A DNA stretch of 64,000 nt from Pseudomonas cichorii (GTDB lineage Bacteria; Pseudomonadota; Gammaproteobacteria; Pseudomonadales; Pseudomonadaceae): assembly GCF_003700275.1 (NCBI RefSeq), contig NZ_RBRE01000089.1, forward strand, positions 52,562-116,561, given 5' to 3'. Shown piece by piece: positions 20,182-30,085 of the stretch; position 1 is the stretch's first letter; each line of letters opens with the position of its first letter. Position numbers and translations under genes: made by a program. A model generated the notes under the pieces. It was given only the letters and a program-made list of their open reading frames with translations, searched no databases and was not told the DNA's origin.

Positions 20182-21621
20182 TCAGTTCCCCTTGCTCAGG
20201 CTGTCGAGGTTGTCGCCATCTTCGGAGCCTTCTTCGGCAGCGGAGAGCGGACGGGCTGGCGTGCGTTTCTGACCGGGACCGCCTGTCGGCGTATGTTCGA
20301 CGTGCTTCTTCGGCCCTTTGCGGACCAGTCGCAACATGTAACCCAGACCGGCACCGAACAGCAGGAAGTAGACGACCACGAACAGCACCAGAGTGATGCT
20401 CATTTGCGCGACGCTGTGCCCGGACGATGCATCCGCCGTGCGCATCAGGCCATAGACGACCCAGGGCTGACGGCCGATTTCGGTGGTGAACCAGCCCGCC
20501 AGGATTGCGATCAGGCCGGACGGCCCCATCCACAACGCGAGATAGAGGAAAGGACGCGAGGTATAAAGAGCATCACGCTTGCGCAGCCAGAGGCTCCACA
20601 GACCGGTAAAGATCATCAGGAAACCCAGGCCGACCATGATCCGGAACGACCAGAACACGATGGTCGAATTCGGCCGGTCCTCGGGCTTGAACTCCTTGAG
20701 CGCCGGGACCTGTTGATCCAGGCTGTGGGTCAGGATCAGGCTGCCCAGGTACGGAATTTCAACCGCATATTTGGTGCGTTCTTCCTTCATGTCGGGCCAG
20801 CCGAACAGGATCAGCGGCGTAGGCTCATCGCCAACATTTTCCCAGTGGCCTTCGATGGCGGCGATTTTCGCCGGTTGGTGCTTGAGCGTGTTCAGGCCAT
20901 GGAAGTCACCGACCACCGCCTGCAGCGGTGCTACCAGCAGGGCCATCCACATCGCCATCGACAGCATGGTGCGGATCTGCGGCGTATCGCGACCGCGCAG
21001 CAAGTGCCAGGCCGCCGACGAACCTACGAAAAATGCAGTGGCCACGAAGGCAGCAATCGACATGTGCGCCAGGCGGTACGGGAAGGACGGGTTGAAGACC
21101 ACCGCGAACCAGTCGGTCGGAATCACCCGCCCGTCGATGATTTCAAAGCCTTGCGGCGTCTGCATCCAGCTGTTGGACGACAGAATCCAGAAGGTCGAGA
21201 TCAGGGTGCCGACGGCAACCATGACCGTCGCAAAAAAGTGCAGCTTGCGGCCGACACGGTTCCAGCCGAACAGCATCACACCGAGAAAGCCTGCTTCGAG
21301 GAAGAAGGCCGTCAGGACCTCATAAGTCAGCAGCGGCCCGGTCACTGCACCGGCAAAGTCCGAGAAGCGGCTCCAGTTGGTGCCGAACTGATACGCCATG
21401 ACCAGTCCGGAAACCACACCCATACCGAAGTTGACGGCAAAGATCTTCGACCAGAAATGATAAAGATCGCGGTAAATGTCGTTGTTGGTCTTCAGCCACA
21501 AACCTTCGAGCACCGCCAGATAACTTGCCAGACCAATGGTGATGGCAGGAAACAGGATGTGGAACGAGATCGTGAATGCGAACTGGATGCGGGCAAGATC
21601 TAGTGCCTCCAAACCAAACAT
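20182..21621 (-). CDS. cioA: Cyanide-insensitive terminal oxidase subunit I
   Basis: The haem-bearing subunit, 479 residues, with about 9 helices. DLARIQFAFTISFHILFPA contains the conserved His ligand region near residue 19, and FFLEAGFLGVMLFGWNRVG holds the conserved Glu residues of helix III. GLVMAYQFGTNWS is also diagnostic. The quinol-binding loop is of the short type expected of CioA. In P. aeruginosa the operon is repressed by ANR at low oxygen; I did not find a convincing ANR box upstream here. The C terminus is charged and cytoplasmic. Confidence 0.95.
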   Translation of the reverse strand: MFGLEALDLARIQFAFTISFHILFPAITIGLASYLAVLEGLWLKTNNDIYRDLYHFWSKIFAVNFGMGVVSGLVMAYQFGTNWSRFSDFAGAVTGPLLTYEVLTAFFLEAGFLGVMLFGWNRVGRKLHFFATVMVAVGTLISTFWILSSNSWMQTPQGFEIIDGRVIPTDWFAVVFNPSFPYRLAHMSIAAFVATAFFVGSSAAWHLLRGRDTPQIRTMLSMAMWMALLVAPLQAVVGDFHGLNTLKHQPAKIAAIEGHWENVGDEPTPLILFGWPDMKEERTKYAVEIPYLGSLILTHSLDQQVPALKEFKPEDRPNSTIVFWSFRIMVGLGFLMIFTGLWSLWLRKRDALYTSRPFLYLALWMGPSGLIAILAGWFTTEIGRQPWVVYGLMRTADASSGHSVAQMSITLVLFVVVYFLLFGAGLGYMLRLVRKGPKKHVEHTPTGGPGQKRTPARPLSAAEEGSEDGDNLDSLSKGN

Positions 21622-22070
21622 GATTCTTCCTCTATTCAGGTGATACCGGCTAACGGCATGGAGCCATCAGCGATTGCCCCCACGGTCATGGAGTCTGGTG
21701 CATCGGAAGACTTCTAATGAGTATCTCGACGCTGGTTTCATGCTTTCGGTTCACACTTCATGCAGGGGCGCAATGATGCAGGTCAACCGACGCTGAAAGA
21801 GTAGTCCCATTCGGGGCTGTGGGTTACGTGGTCGGTTGCCGCGTGACAAGTTGCCTCACCCGTCTGCAGGCCGTGTGCAGAGGGCTGAGCGGGAGCCCAT
21901 TCATTCGCGAAAAAGCCACTACATTCACCATGCAGCCACAACCTCACGCTGCTGGTATGATGCGCGGCTTTTTCCGACCCGCAAAAAACCGCAGGCTGCT
22001 GTGTCAGGCTGTGCTTTGCTTTTGGGGGTCAAGTCATTCACGACGCAGGCCGCGTTACGGAGAGCCAGAC
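21622..22070. other. Intergenic region between cioA and the purine permease
   Basis: About 450 bases between divergent genes. An open frame runs in from 21819 in phase with the permease, but its sequence is not family-like. A half REP sequence (CCCATTCATTCGCGAA) lies near 21898. I see no riboswitch I can name. Confidence 0.35.
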
Positions 22071-23366
22071 ATGCTGGAAAGGCTGTTTCAACTCAAGGCA
22101 CACAACACCAATGTGAGGACCGAGATTCTCGCGGGCGTCACGACCTTCCTGGCCATGGCTTACATCCTGTTCGTCAACCCGAGCATCCTGGGCGAAACCG
22201 GCATGGACAAGGGCGCGCTGTTCGTCGCGACCTGTCTGGCAGCCGCCATCGGCTCGGCCGTAATGGGCCTGATCGCCAACTACCCGATTGCCCTGGCACC
22301 GGGCATGGGCCTGAATGCCTTTTTCACCTACACCGTGGTCCTGCACATGGGCCATACCTGGCAGGTTGCACTGGGTGCAGTGTTCATTTCGGCAGTGATG
22401 TTCTTCCTGCTGTCGCTGTTCCGGATCCGCGAATGGATCATCAACAGCATTCCCCTGCCCCTGCGCTCGGCGATTGCCGCCGGTATCGGCCTGTTCCTGG
22501 CTCTGATCGCCCTGCATAACGCCGGTATCGTGGTCAGTAACCCGGCCACCATGATCGGCATGGGCGACCTGAAACAACCGGCTCCGGTTCTCGCGACCCT
22601 GGGTTTCTTCCTGATCGTTGCTCTGGACAAGCTCAAGGTGCGCGGCGCGGTCCTGATCGGCATCCTGACTGTCACGCTGGTTTCCATCGGGCTGGGCTTC
22701 ACGCCATTCGGCGGCGTGGTGTCGATGCCGCCGTCGCTGGCCCCGACCTTCCTGCAACTGGACATCATGGGCGCACTGGACGTTGGTCTGGTGAGCATCA
22801 TCTTCGCCTTCCTGTTCGTGGATATCTTCGATAACTCCGGCACACTGATCGGCGTCGCCAAACGCGCCGGGCTGATGGGCAAGGACGGGCACATGCCGAA
22901 AATGGGCCGTGCGCTGATCGCCGACAGTACGGCGGCCATGGCAGGTTCGCTGCTGGGCACCTCGACCACCACCAGCTACATCGAATCCGCAGCCGGCGTC
23001 AGCGCCGGTGGCCGTACCGGCCTGACGGCCATCGTGGTTGCCGTGCTGTTCATGCTGGCGTTGTTCTTCGCGCCACTGGCCAGCAGCGTGCCAGCCTTCG
23101 CCACGGCGCCGGCGCTGCTGTTCGTTGCAGTGCTGATGGCTTCGGGCATGGCTGAAATCGACTGGGACGACATCACCGTCGCTGCACCGGTCGTGATCAC
23201 CGCGCTGGCCATGCCGTTCACTTACTCCATTGCCAACGGCATCGCCTTTGGCTTCATTTCCTGGACAGCAATCAAACTGTTTTCGGGACGCGGGCGCGAG
23301 CTGAATTCGGCGCTGGTGATCCTGTCGATTCTGTTCGTGATCAAGCTGGGCTGGTTCAACGCATGA
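22071..23366 (+). CDS. NCS2-family purine permease (AzgA/GhxP-like)
   Basis: An inner-membrane nucleobase:H+ symporter of 431 residues with about 12-14 helices. Family marks are NIVRTEILAG-like VRTEILAGVTTFLAMAYIL near residue 15, APGMGLNAFFTYTVV near 80, and DIFDNSGTLIGVAKRAG in the middle. LLGTSTTTSYIESAAGVSAGGRTG is the core AzgA-type signature. The likely substrates are adenine, hypoxanthine or guanine. ACGGAGAG lies at a good distance before the ATG at 22071, which decides the start. The next gene, trmA, overlaps its stop. Confidence 0.92.
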   Translation: MLERLFQLKAHNTNVRTEILAGVTTFLAMAYILFVNPSILGETGMDKGALFVATCLAAAIGSAVMGLIANYPIALAPGMGLNAFFTYTVVLHMGHTWQVALGAVFISAVMFFLLSLFRIREWIINSIPLPLRSAIAAGIGLFLALIALHNAGIVVSNPATMIGMGDLKQPAPVLATLGFFLIVALDKLKVRGAVLIGILTVTLVSIGLGFTPFGGVVSMPPSLAPTFLQLDIMGALDVGLVSIIFAFLFVDIFDNSGTLIGVAKRAGLMGKDGHMPKMGRALIADSTAAMAGSLLGTSTTTSYIESAAGVSAGGRTGLTAIVVAVLFMLALFFAPLASSVPAFATAPALLFVAVLMASGMAEIDWDDITVAAPVVITALAMPFTYSIANGIAFGFISWTAIKLFSGRGRELNSALVILSILFVIKLGWFNA

Positions 23367-24448
23367 GTATCCCTTTCGATCCCGCGAGCTACGACCGTCA
23401 GCTCGAAGAAAAAGCCGTCCGGTTGCGTGAGCTGCTGGCCCCTTTCGATGCGCCCGAGCCGCAGATATTCGACTCGCCCCGCGAGCATTACCGCCTGCGC
23501 GCCGAGTTTCGCCTATGGCGCGAAGACCAGAAGCGCTATTACGCGATGTTCGCGCCCGGCGACAACAAGACGCCGATCCTGCTCGACGGCCTGCCTATCG
23601 CCAGCGAACGCATCAATGCGCTGATGCCGGTGCTGCGCGAGCGCTGGGAAGCCAGCCCGACCCTGAATCACAAGCTGTTCCAGGTCGACTTCCTGACCAC
23701 CCTGGCCGGCGACGCCATGATTACCATGTGCTATCACCGACCTCTGGACGATGCCTGGCAGCTTGAAGCCCAGGCACTGGCGGCCGAACTGGACGTCAGC
23801 CTGATCGGCCGTTCCAAAGGCCAGCGTCTGGTCATCGGTCGCGACTACGTGACCGAAGAGCTGGAAGTCGCCGGCCGCACCTTCAGCTATCGCCAGCCCG
23901 AAGGCGCGTTCACCCAGCCCAACGGCACCGTGAACCAGAAAATGCTCAACTGGGCCTATGACGCCCTGGGCGAACGCAACGACGACTTGCTGGAGCTGTA
24001 TTGCGGCAACGGCAACTTCACCCTGCCGCTGGCCACCCGCGTACGCAAGGTGCTGGCGACCGAGATCAGCAAGACTTCGGTCAACGCCGCGCTGAGCAAC
24101 CTGGATGACAACGCGGTGGATAACGTCACACTGGTGCGCCTCTCCGCCGAAGAGCTGACCCAGGCGCTGAACGAGGTTCGCCCCTTCCGTCGCCTCCAGG
24201 GCGTGGAGCTGAAGAGTTACGAGTTCGGCAGTGTGTTCGTCGACCCGCCACGTGCAGGAATGGACCCGGACACCTGCGAGCTGACCCGTCGCTTCGAGCG
24301 CATTCTGTATATCTCCTGCAACCCGGAAACCCTGGCCGCCAACATCGCCCAGTTGCACGACACCCACCGTGTCGAACGCTGCGCCCTGTTCGACCAGTTC
24401 CCCTATACACACCACATGGAATCCGGGGTTCTGCTGGTCAGGCGCTGA
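23363..24448 (+). CDS. trmA: tRNA (uracil-5-)-methyltransferase TrmA
   Basis: A SAM-dependent enzyme of 361 residues that makes m5U54 in the T loop of tRNA. LELYCGNGNFTLPLA is the SAM motif, VDPPRAGMD is motif IV, and ISCNPETLA contains the catalytic Cys. There is no FeS-cluster TRAM domain, which separates it from RlmD/RlmC. The start codon overlaps the permease stop as ATGA, so translation is coupled. The same pair occurs in P. aeruginosa (PA4719-PA4720, from memory). Confidence 0.96.
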   Translation: MSIPFDPASYDRQLEEKAVRLRELLAPFDAPEPQIFDSPREHYRLRAEFRLWREDQKRYYAMFAPGDNKTPILLDGLPIASERINALMPVLRERWEASPTLNHKLFQVDFLTTLAGDAMITMCYHRPLDDAWQLEAQALAAELDVSLIGRSKGQRLVIGRDYVTEELEVAGRTFSYRQPEGAFTQPNGTVNQKMLNWAYDALGERNDDLLELYCGNGNFTLPLATRVRKVLATEISKTSVNAALSNLDDNAVDNVTLVRLSAEELTQALNEVRPFRRLQGVELKSYEFGSVFVDPPRAGMDPDTCELTRRFERILYISCNPETLAANIAQLHDTHRVERCALFDQFPYTHHMESGVLLVRR

Positions 24449-24459
24449 TCGACCTGCCC

Positions 24460-24512
24460 TTCGCGAATGTATGGGCTCCTGCCGCCGGTGTAGGTACCCA
24501 TTCATTCGCGAA
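24460..24512. repeat. REP-type inverted repeat after trmA
   Basis: Arms TTCGCGAATG and CATTCGCGAA flank a loop of about 33 bases with its own GGGCTCC / GGTACCC partial pairing. It may terminate or buffer trmA transcription. Confidence 0.7.
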
Positions 24513-24646
24513 AATCCACTCACCCTGTAAATCCGGTTCCACAGCGCATATTTCCCCAGCAAACCTGTCAGTTATTTCATGTGTGGCAATCCATGCGCTA
24601 AGGTATAACGCCACCCGCATGTTCGCCGCTTCGATGGATATCTGTC

Positions 24647-25936
24647 TTGAGTTCTGAATCCCCCGCATCGTCAATCAGGCTGACCCGAGAGCCAGGCTTC
24701 GTCAATTTCATCCTCGCACGACTGCTGGCAGTGTTCGCCATGCAGATCCAGGCCGTAGTCGTGGCCTGGCAGGTCTATGACATGACCCGCGAGCCCATGG
24801 CGCTGGCCTATGTCGGCCTTGCACAGTTCATCCCCATGTTGCTGCTGCTCATGCCCGCCGGGGATCTGATCGACCGCTACAACCGCAAGCTGATCCTGAG
24901 CATCAGTTGGGCAGTACAGGCGTTGTGCGGGCTGATTCTCTTGCTGTTTTCGCTGTTCAACCTGCAAGACCTGCGTCTGATCTACGGCGCGCTCATGCTT
25001 TATGGCTGTGCCCGGGCATTCACCGGACCTGCGCTGCAAAGCCTGCTACCGCAGATCGTGCCGCGTGAAAAGCTCGCTTCGGCCATCGCCACCAACAGCG
25101 TCATCATGCGCTGCTCCACGGTGGCCGGGCCGCTGATCGGTGGCGGCCTGTATGCGCTGGGCGGTGCCGAGCTGACCTATTCGACCTGCGTGGCTTCATT
25201 TCTCATCGGCATTCTGTGCCTGAGTCGCGTCGCAACCCCTTTTGCCGGCAAGCCGGTGGATCTGGGTGACGGCGCCTGGCAGCGCTTCACTGCCGGCATC
25301 GCCTTCATTCGCTCGCGACCGATCATTCTGGGCACCATTTCCCTGGACCTGTTCGCGGTATTGCTCGGTGGCGTAGTGGCGCTATTGCCGATCTATGCCC
25401 ACGAGGTCCTGCATCTCGGGCCCCAAGGCCTTGGAGTGCTGCGCGCGTCAATGAGCCTTGGCGAACTGGCGACCGGCGTCTACCTGAGCATACGACCCAT
25501 GGATCGCAATGTCGGCATGACCATGTTCCTCGCCGTGGGTGTCTTCGGTGTGGCGAATCTGGTGTTTGCCCTGTCGACCCTGTTCTGGCTGTCCTGTATT
25601 GCCCTGCTGATTGCCGGCGCGGCCGATATGGTCAGCGTCTATATTCGTTCAGCGCTGGTGCAGTTCTCGACGCCGGATGCCATGCGCGGGCGGGTCAATG
25701 CCGTCAACATGCTGTTCATTGGCTCGTCCAACGAACTGGGTGAATTCCGGGCCGGCACCAGCGCATCGCTGATCGGCGCGATTCCCGCAGCGATCATGGG
25801 CGGCATGTGTACGCTGGGAGTGGTTGGCGCCTGGATGGTCGGCTTCAAGAGCTTGCGGCAGGTCAATCGCTTTGCCGATGCCTCGCCGCCCGAAGTCGAG
25901 AACGAGCAACAGGCAAAATCTCGTCAGACAGTGTGA
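24647..25936 (+). CDS. MFS transporter (EntS-like, MFS_3 family)
   Basis: An inner-membrane transporter of 429 residues with about 12 helices. ILARLLAVFAMQIQAVVVAWQVYDMT and GDLIDRYNRKLIL (motif A variant) resemble the EntS/MFS_3 exporter group. ALMLYGCARAFTGPALQSLLP is likewise typical. The start is TTG in the available frame; no ATG lies nearby. It is a single gene, so no substrate can be inferred from context. Confidence 0.85.
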   Translation: MSSESPASSIRLTREPGFVNFILARLLAVFAMQIQAVVVAWQVYDMTREPMALAYVGLAQFIPMLLLLMPAGDLIDRYNRKLILSISWAVQALCGLILLLFSLFNLQDLRLIYGALMLYGCARAFTGPALQSLLPQIVPREKLASAIATNSVIMRCSTVAGPLIGGGLYALGGAELTYSTCVASFLIGILCLSRVATPFAGKPVDLGDGAWQRFTAGIAFIRSRPIILGTISLDLFAVLLGGVVALLPIYAHEVLHLGPQGLGVLRASMSLGELATGVYLSIRPMDRNVGMTMFLAVGVFGVANLVFALSTLFWLSCIALLIAGAADMVSVYIRSALVQFSTPDAMRGRVNAVNMLFIGSSNELGEFRAGTSASLIGAIPAAIMGGMCTLGVVGAWMVGFKSLRQVNRFADASPPEVENEQQAKSRQTV

Positions 25937-26026
25937 CAGCGCGTGAATCCATACAAATGGACCGCCGGACTGGCGCACTGCTGTATCACCAACAACACTC
26001 TCTAGAGTTCAGCGGAGGGTTGCGCA

Positions 26027-26911
26027 ATGCTGTGGAAAAAAGGCCGACGCAGCGACAACGTAGTCGATGCCCGCGATGGCAGTAGCGGCGGTGGCGGTAT
26101 GCGCATCGGCGGCAAGGGCCTCAGCCTGGGCGGCATAGTGATTATCGTCGCCTTCGGTTTGTTGACGGGCCAGGACCCGATGCAGATTCTGGGGCAGCTC
26201 ACCGGGGAAATGACCCGGCAAAGCCCTCAGGTCAGCCAGCAAACCCGTCAGGCGCCGCCCGCCAACGATCAACAGGCCGAGTTCGTGCGCAGCGTGCTGG
26301 GCGATACCGAAGACACCTGGCGGGCGGTCTTTGCCCAGAACGGTCGCCAATACAAAGACCCGGTTCTGGTTCTGTTCCGTGGTCAGGTAAACTCCGCCTG
26401 CGGTTTTGCGACGTCCGCGACAGGCCCCTTCTATTGCCCGGCCGATCAGCAGGTCTATCTGGACCTGGAGTTTTTCCGCGAGATGTCCCAGCGCTTCTCG
26501 GCTGCCGGTGATTTCGCCCAGGCTTACGTGATTGCCCATGAAGTCGGCCATCACGTGCAGACCCTGCTGGGCATCTCCGCCAAGGTCCAGGCCGCTCGCC
26601 AGAGCGGTCAGCGCATGGAAGGCAACAACGGCTTGCTGGTCCGTCAGGAATTGCAGGCTGACTGTCTTGCGGGGGTTTGGGCCTACAACGCACAAAAGCG
26701 TTTGAACTGGCTTGAACCGGGTGATATTGAAGAGGCACTGAATGCGGCAAACGCCATTGGCGACGATCGCTTGCAGCAGCAAAGCCGTGGCCGGGTTGTC
26801 CCGGACTCATTCACCCATGGAACGTCCGCCCAGCGAGTACGCTGGTTCAAGACCGGCTTTGCCCAAGGCCAAATCAACCAATGCGATACATTCGCCGCCA
26901 AGAGTCTCTGA
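26027..26911 (+). CDS. ypfJ: Neutral zinc metallopeptidase, YpfJ family
   Basis: A protein of 294 residues with a short cytoplasmic N terminus, one membrane helix near 35-52 (LSLGGIVIIVAFGLLTG) and an extracytoplasmic domain. HEVGHHVQ near residue 168 is an HExxH zinc motif, and RQELQADCLAGVWA supplies the third ligand (Glu/Asp). SACGFATSATGPFYCPADQQVY is a family hallmark. The physiological substrate is not known. Confidence 0.9.
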   Translation: MLWKKGRRSDNVVDARDGSSGGGGMRIGGKGLSLGGIVIIVAFGLLTGQDPMQILGQLTGEMTRQSPQVSQQTRQAPPANDQQAEFVRSVLGDTEDTWRAVFAQNGRQYKDPVLVLFRGQVNSACGFATSATGPFYCPADQQVYLDLEFFREMSQRFSAAGDFAQAYVIAHEVGHHVQTLLGISAKVQAARQSGQRMEGNNGLLVRQELQADCLAGVWAYNAQKRLNWLEPGDIEEALNAANAIGDDRLQQQSRGRVVPDSFTHGTSAQRVRWFKTGFAQGQINQCDTFAAKSL

Positions 26912-26915
26912 ACAC

Positions 26916-27905
26916 ATGATTAAACCGCTTCTGGTCCTGTTGTTAAGCACTGCCTTCGCGAGCCTTGGCGCTCATGCCGAGGATCAAGCGGTTAAATCGA
27001 TCAGCCCGGATCGCCTGACCATCAATGGCAGCCAGGCCACGCTGGGGCTGAGCCAGGAATGGGTGCATCCCAAGCCGCGGATCGAGCGCGTGGTCATCGT
27101 GCTGCATGGCCGCCTGCGCAATGCGCAGACTTACCTGCGCAGTATCGAGCGAGCCGCCAACCAGTCCAAGGAGCGCAGCAAGACCCTGCTGATCGCCCCG
27201 CAGTTTCTGGATGAAAAGGATATCGTTGCCCACCACCTGTCCGATTCGATCCTGCGCTGGCATCAGGACAACTGGATGGAAGGCGCCACGGCAGTCAATC
27301 CCAAGCCGATCAGCTCGTTTATCGTCATCGACCACATCCTCAAGCGTCTGAGCGACAGCAAGCTGTTCCCCAACCTCAAGGAAATCGTCATCGCCGGCCA
27401 TTCCGGTGGCGCCCAGGTGGTGCAGCGTTACGCGATGATTGGCGGCAAGGAAGATGCGCTGCTGAACCGTGAAGGCGTGAAACTGCGCTACGTGGTCGCC
27501 AACCCGTCGTCTTACGCCTATTTCGATGCCGAACGCCCTGAAGTGGTTTCCGCGCAAAGCTGTCCCAACTTCGACGACTGGAAATACGGGCTGAAGAAGA
27601 TGCCGTTCTACTCCGGCAAGGAAAAGCCGGCGGATATCGAGAAGGCTTACGTAAAACGCGATATCACTTATCTGCTGGGCGAACTGGACACCGACAGCAA
27701 CCACCCGGCGCTGGACAAGACCTGCGCGGCACAGGCCCAGGGCCCGACCCGGCTGGTGCGCGGACAGAACTACTTCAAATACCTGCAGAAACGCCACCCC
27801 GAAGGGCTGAACCAGCATCTGGTCATCGTGCCGAAAGTCGGACACAGCGGTGACGCAATCTTCACTTCGCCTGAAGGTCAGGCGGTGTTGTTCAAGCCGT
27901 TTTGA
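26916..27905 (+). CDS. Secreted alpha/beta-hydrolase family protein
   Basis: A protein of 329 residues with a signal peptide (MIKPLLVLLLSTAFASLGAHA), so it is probably periplasmic. VIVLHGRLRNAQTY carries the oxyanion-hole strand. GHSGGAQ is the nucleophile elbow, and KVGHSGDAIF provides the catalytic His near the C terminus. The open frame extends upstream through ypfJ out of frame; the ATG at 26916 gives the signal peptide and lies 4 bases after the ypfJ stop. The substrate is unknown. Confidence 0.82.
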   Translation: MIKPLLVLLLSTAFASLGAHAEDQAVKSISPDRLTINGSQATLGLSQEWVHPKPRIERVVIVLHGRLRNAQTYLRSIERAANQSKERSKTLLIAPQFLDEKDIVAHHLSDSILRWHQDNWMEGATAVNPKPISSFIVIDHILKRLSDSKLFPNLKEIVIAGHSGGAQVVQRYAMIGGKEDALLNREGVKLRYVVANPSSYAYFDAERPEVVSAQSCPNFDDWKYGLKKMPFYSGKEKPADIEKAYVKRDITYLLGELDTDSNHPALDKTCAAQAQGPTRLVRGQNYFKYLQKRHPEGLNQHLVIVPKVGHSGDAIFTSPEGQAVLFKPF

Positions 27906-27910
27906 GCAGA

Positions 27911-27969
27911 CCTGTAGGAGCGGATTTATCCGCGAAGAGTCTTTTCGCGAATGAATTGGCTCCTACAGG
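27911..27969. repeat. REP-type palindrome between convergent genes
   Basis: Arms CCTGTAGGAGC and GCTCCTACAGG enclose the inner palindrome GCGGATTTATCCGC. It straddles the 3' end of the HAD gene and follows the hydrolase gene, so it may terminate both. Confidence 0.75.
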
Positions 27970-28562
27970 GGCGCCAGCAACATTTCTCGCAAGGCTGTGC
28001 AATCGGCGACATGCCAGTCAGTCAGCTCGGGCCACGGGTTTTCGGGCAGGTTGACCAGTACTGTCCTGGCACCCGCCGCCCGACCGCAATCGAGGTCGTG
28101 GCGATAATCGCCGATCATCACCATCTGCGCCGGTTCCACGTCCCAGGCACTCGCCAGCTTCAGCAGGCCGGCAGGATCGGGCTTGGGTGTCGCTTCGTCG
28201 CGGCCCAGTACATCCTCGATTGCAAAGCAGTCCGCCAGGCCAATCGCCTCAAGGGTGATATAGGCCAGTTCCCGGGCATTACGGGTCAGGATGCCCAGGC
28301 GATAACCGCGTCCGGCCAGTTCCCGCACCAGTTCGACAGCGCCTTGCGCCGCACGTGAGGTCAGCGCCAGTTCGCGCTCGTGCTCCAGCAGCCAGGCATG
28401 CTTGGCGGCCGAGATATCCGCCGGCAATGCCGCCAGATGACCAAGGATGTCGTCCTCCAGCGGAATATCCAGCGCGCGCTTGATCGCCGCAAAGTCATGC
28501 ACGGCAATGGTCAGGGTGCCGTCCATGTCGAACACCCAGTTGGGAATATCCTTCAGGCTCAT
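27963..28562 (-). CDS. HAD-family hydrolase
   Basis: A phosphatase-like protein of 199 residues. FDMDGTLT (motif I, DxDGT), LGILTRNAREL (motif II region), KPDP (motif III Lys) and MIGDYRHDLDCG (motif IV) are all present, with an alpha-helical cap of the phosphoglycolate-phosphatase type. The start ATG at 28562 overlaps the tesB stop as ATGA; the open frame upstream to 28673 is not family-like. The natural substrate is unclear. Confidence 0.88.
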   Translation of the reverse strand: MSLKDIPNWVFDMDGTLTIAVHDFAAIKRALDIPLEDDILGHLAALPADISAAKHAWLLEHERELALTSRAAQGAVELVRELAGRGYRLGILTRNARELAYITLEAIGLADCFAIEDVLGRDEATPKPDPAGLLKLASAWDVEPAQMVMIGDYRHDLDCGRAAGARTVLVNLPENPWPELTDWHVADCTALREMLLAPL

Positions 28563-29428
28563 GACCAGTCCTTGCGATGACGGATCAGGCCTTCCTGGCT
28601 GACCGAGGCGACCAGTTGCCCGGCACGATTGAAGATGCTGCCACGCGAGAAACCGCGGGAATTGCCTGCCCACGGGCTGTCCATGGCGTACAGCAGCCAG
28701 TCATCGGCGCGCAGGTCGTTGTGGAACCACAGCGAGTGATCCAGGCTGGCGACCTGCATGTCCCGCTGCCAGACGGTCTTGCCATGGGGCAACAACGAGG
28801 TGGTCAGCAGATTGAAGTCCGAGGCATAGGCCAGCATGTATTTATGCAGCGCAGGGACATCCTTCAAGGTGCCATCGGCGCGGAACCAGACATATTTGAC
28901 CGGCTCGCCGGGCTTCGGGTTGTAAGGGTCTTCGGCGGTGACCGGACGGAACTGGATCGGCTTGGGACACAGGAACTTGTCGCGCATCGCATCGGGAATC
29001 AGGTGCGCACGCTGAGTCAGAAGCTCCAGCTCCGAAGGCAGGTTCTCCGGGCCAACGATCTGCGGCATCGCGGTCTGGTGCTCGAAACCCTCTTCGTCAT
29101 ACTGGAAGGATGCGCTGCAGGTGAAAATCGGCTTGCCCTTCTGGATCGCCGTCACGCGCCGGGTGCTGAAGCTGCCGCCGTCGCGCACGCGATCGACCTG
29201 ATAGACCACCGGCAGACCGGCATCGCCAGGACGCAGGAAATAACCGTGCAGGGAGTGAACGTGCCGATCCTCTTCCACGGTCTGGCTGGCAGCCGACAGC
29301 GACTGTCCCAGCACTTGCCCGCCAAACAGCTGGCGAAAGCCAAGGTCCTGGCTGCGGCCGCGAAAAAGATTTTCCTCGATAGGTTCCAGCGTCAGCAGCT
29401 CGACCAGATCATCCAACACTTGGCTCAT
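28559..29428 (-). CDS. tesB: Acyl-CoA thioesterase II TesB
   Basis: A double hot-dog thioesterase of 289 residues that hydrolyses medium- and long-chain acyl-CoA. FRGRSQDLGFRQLFGGQVLGQSL is the N-terminal hallmark. LAYASDFNLL (catalytic Asp), SLDHSLWFH (Thr/Ser position) and SVSQEGLIR (catalytic Gln) match the E. coli TesB triad. It is translationally coupled to the downstream HAD gene. Confidence 0.95.
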   Translation of the reverse strand: MSQVLDDLVELLTLEPIEENLFRGRSQDLGFRQLFGGQVLGQSLSAASQTVEEDRHVHSLHGYFLRPGDAGLPVVYQVDRVRDGGSFSTRRVTAIQKGKPIFTCSASFQYDEEGFEHQTAMPQIVGPENLPSELELLTQRAHLIPDAMRDKFLCPKPIQFRPVTAEDPYNPKPGEPVKYVWFRADGTLKDVPALHKYMLAYASDFNLLTTSLLPHGKTVWQRDMQVASLDHSLWFHNDLRADDWLLYAMDSPWAGNSRGFSRGSIFNRAGQLVASVSQEGLIRHRKDWS

Positions 29429-29515
29429 TCATGACTCCTCGCACAAAACATACCCGCACACGCAAGGCCTGCGCGACAGGAGTGAAATGATACAGAATTT
29501 AACGCGACCGCTTAA

Positions 29516-30085
29516 TCAAGGTTTAAGCGTGTTGAGCCACTGTTCACGATTGATCCGGTACAGCACATGCGGCTTGAGCGGATGTCCTTCCGGGAGATTG
29601 GGATGATCGAAGTCATCCGGAACCTTGTGCTGCATACCAATGGCCTGCATCACCTTCTGCGAAGGTTCATTGCTCACCGCCGTGAACGACACGATTTCAT
29701 CCAGCCCCAGACGCTCGAAGCCGCAGCCCAGAACGGTCCATGCCGCCTCGCTGGCAAACCCCAGCCCCCAATGCTCACGCGCCAGCCGCCAGCCGATTTC
29801 CACCGCCGGGGTGAAATGTGCATCGAAACCCACCACCCCGAGGCCGGTAAAGCCGATAAATGCGCCATTGTCCTTGCGCTCAAGCGCCCAGAGGCCAAAG
29901 CCCAGCTCCGCGAAATGGCCACGCATGCGCCCGATCATCGCAGCACTTTCCAGGCGGCTCAAAGGCTCGGGAAAGTAGCGCATGACCTGCGGATCCGCGC
30001 ACATGGCGGCGAACGTGGGCAGGTCATCATCACGCCATTGCCGCATCAGCAGCCGCGCGCTGTCGAGTTTGAGTATCGGCTCCAT
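29516..30085 (-). CDS. GNAT-family N-acetyltransferase (RimJ/RimL type)
   Basis: A cytosolic protein of 189 residues. It begins LDSARLLMRQWRDDD, contains EIGWRLAREHWGLGFASEA (the acetyl-CoA-binding loop region) and ends with NEPSQKVMQAIGM, which together fit the RimJ/RimL-like acetyltransferases. The open frame is much longer upstream, but the ATG at 30085 preceded by AGGGAGG is the clear start. The substrate could be a protein N terminus or a small molecule. Confidence 0.9.
   Translation of the reverse strand: MEPILKLDSARLLMRQWRDDDLPTFAAMCADPQVMRYFPEPLSRLESAAMIGRMRGHFAELGFGLWALERKDNGAFIGFTGLGVVGFDAHFTPAVEIGWRLAREHWGLGFASEAAWTVLGCGFERLGLDEIVSFTAVSNEPSQKVMQAIGMQHKVPDDFDHPNLPEGHPLKPHVLYRINREQWLNTLKP

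Noticed and set aside
19840..21603. 587-codon plus-strand frame opposite cioAB
   Set aside because: It spans two real genes on the other strand and has no family features.
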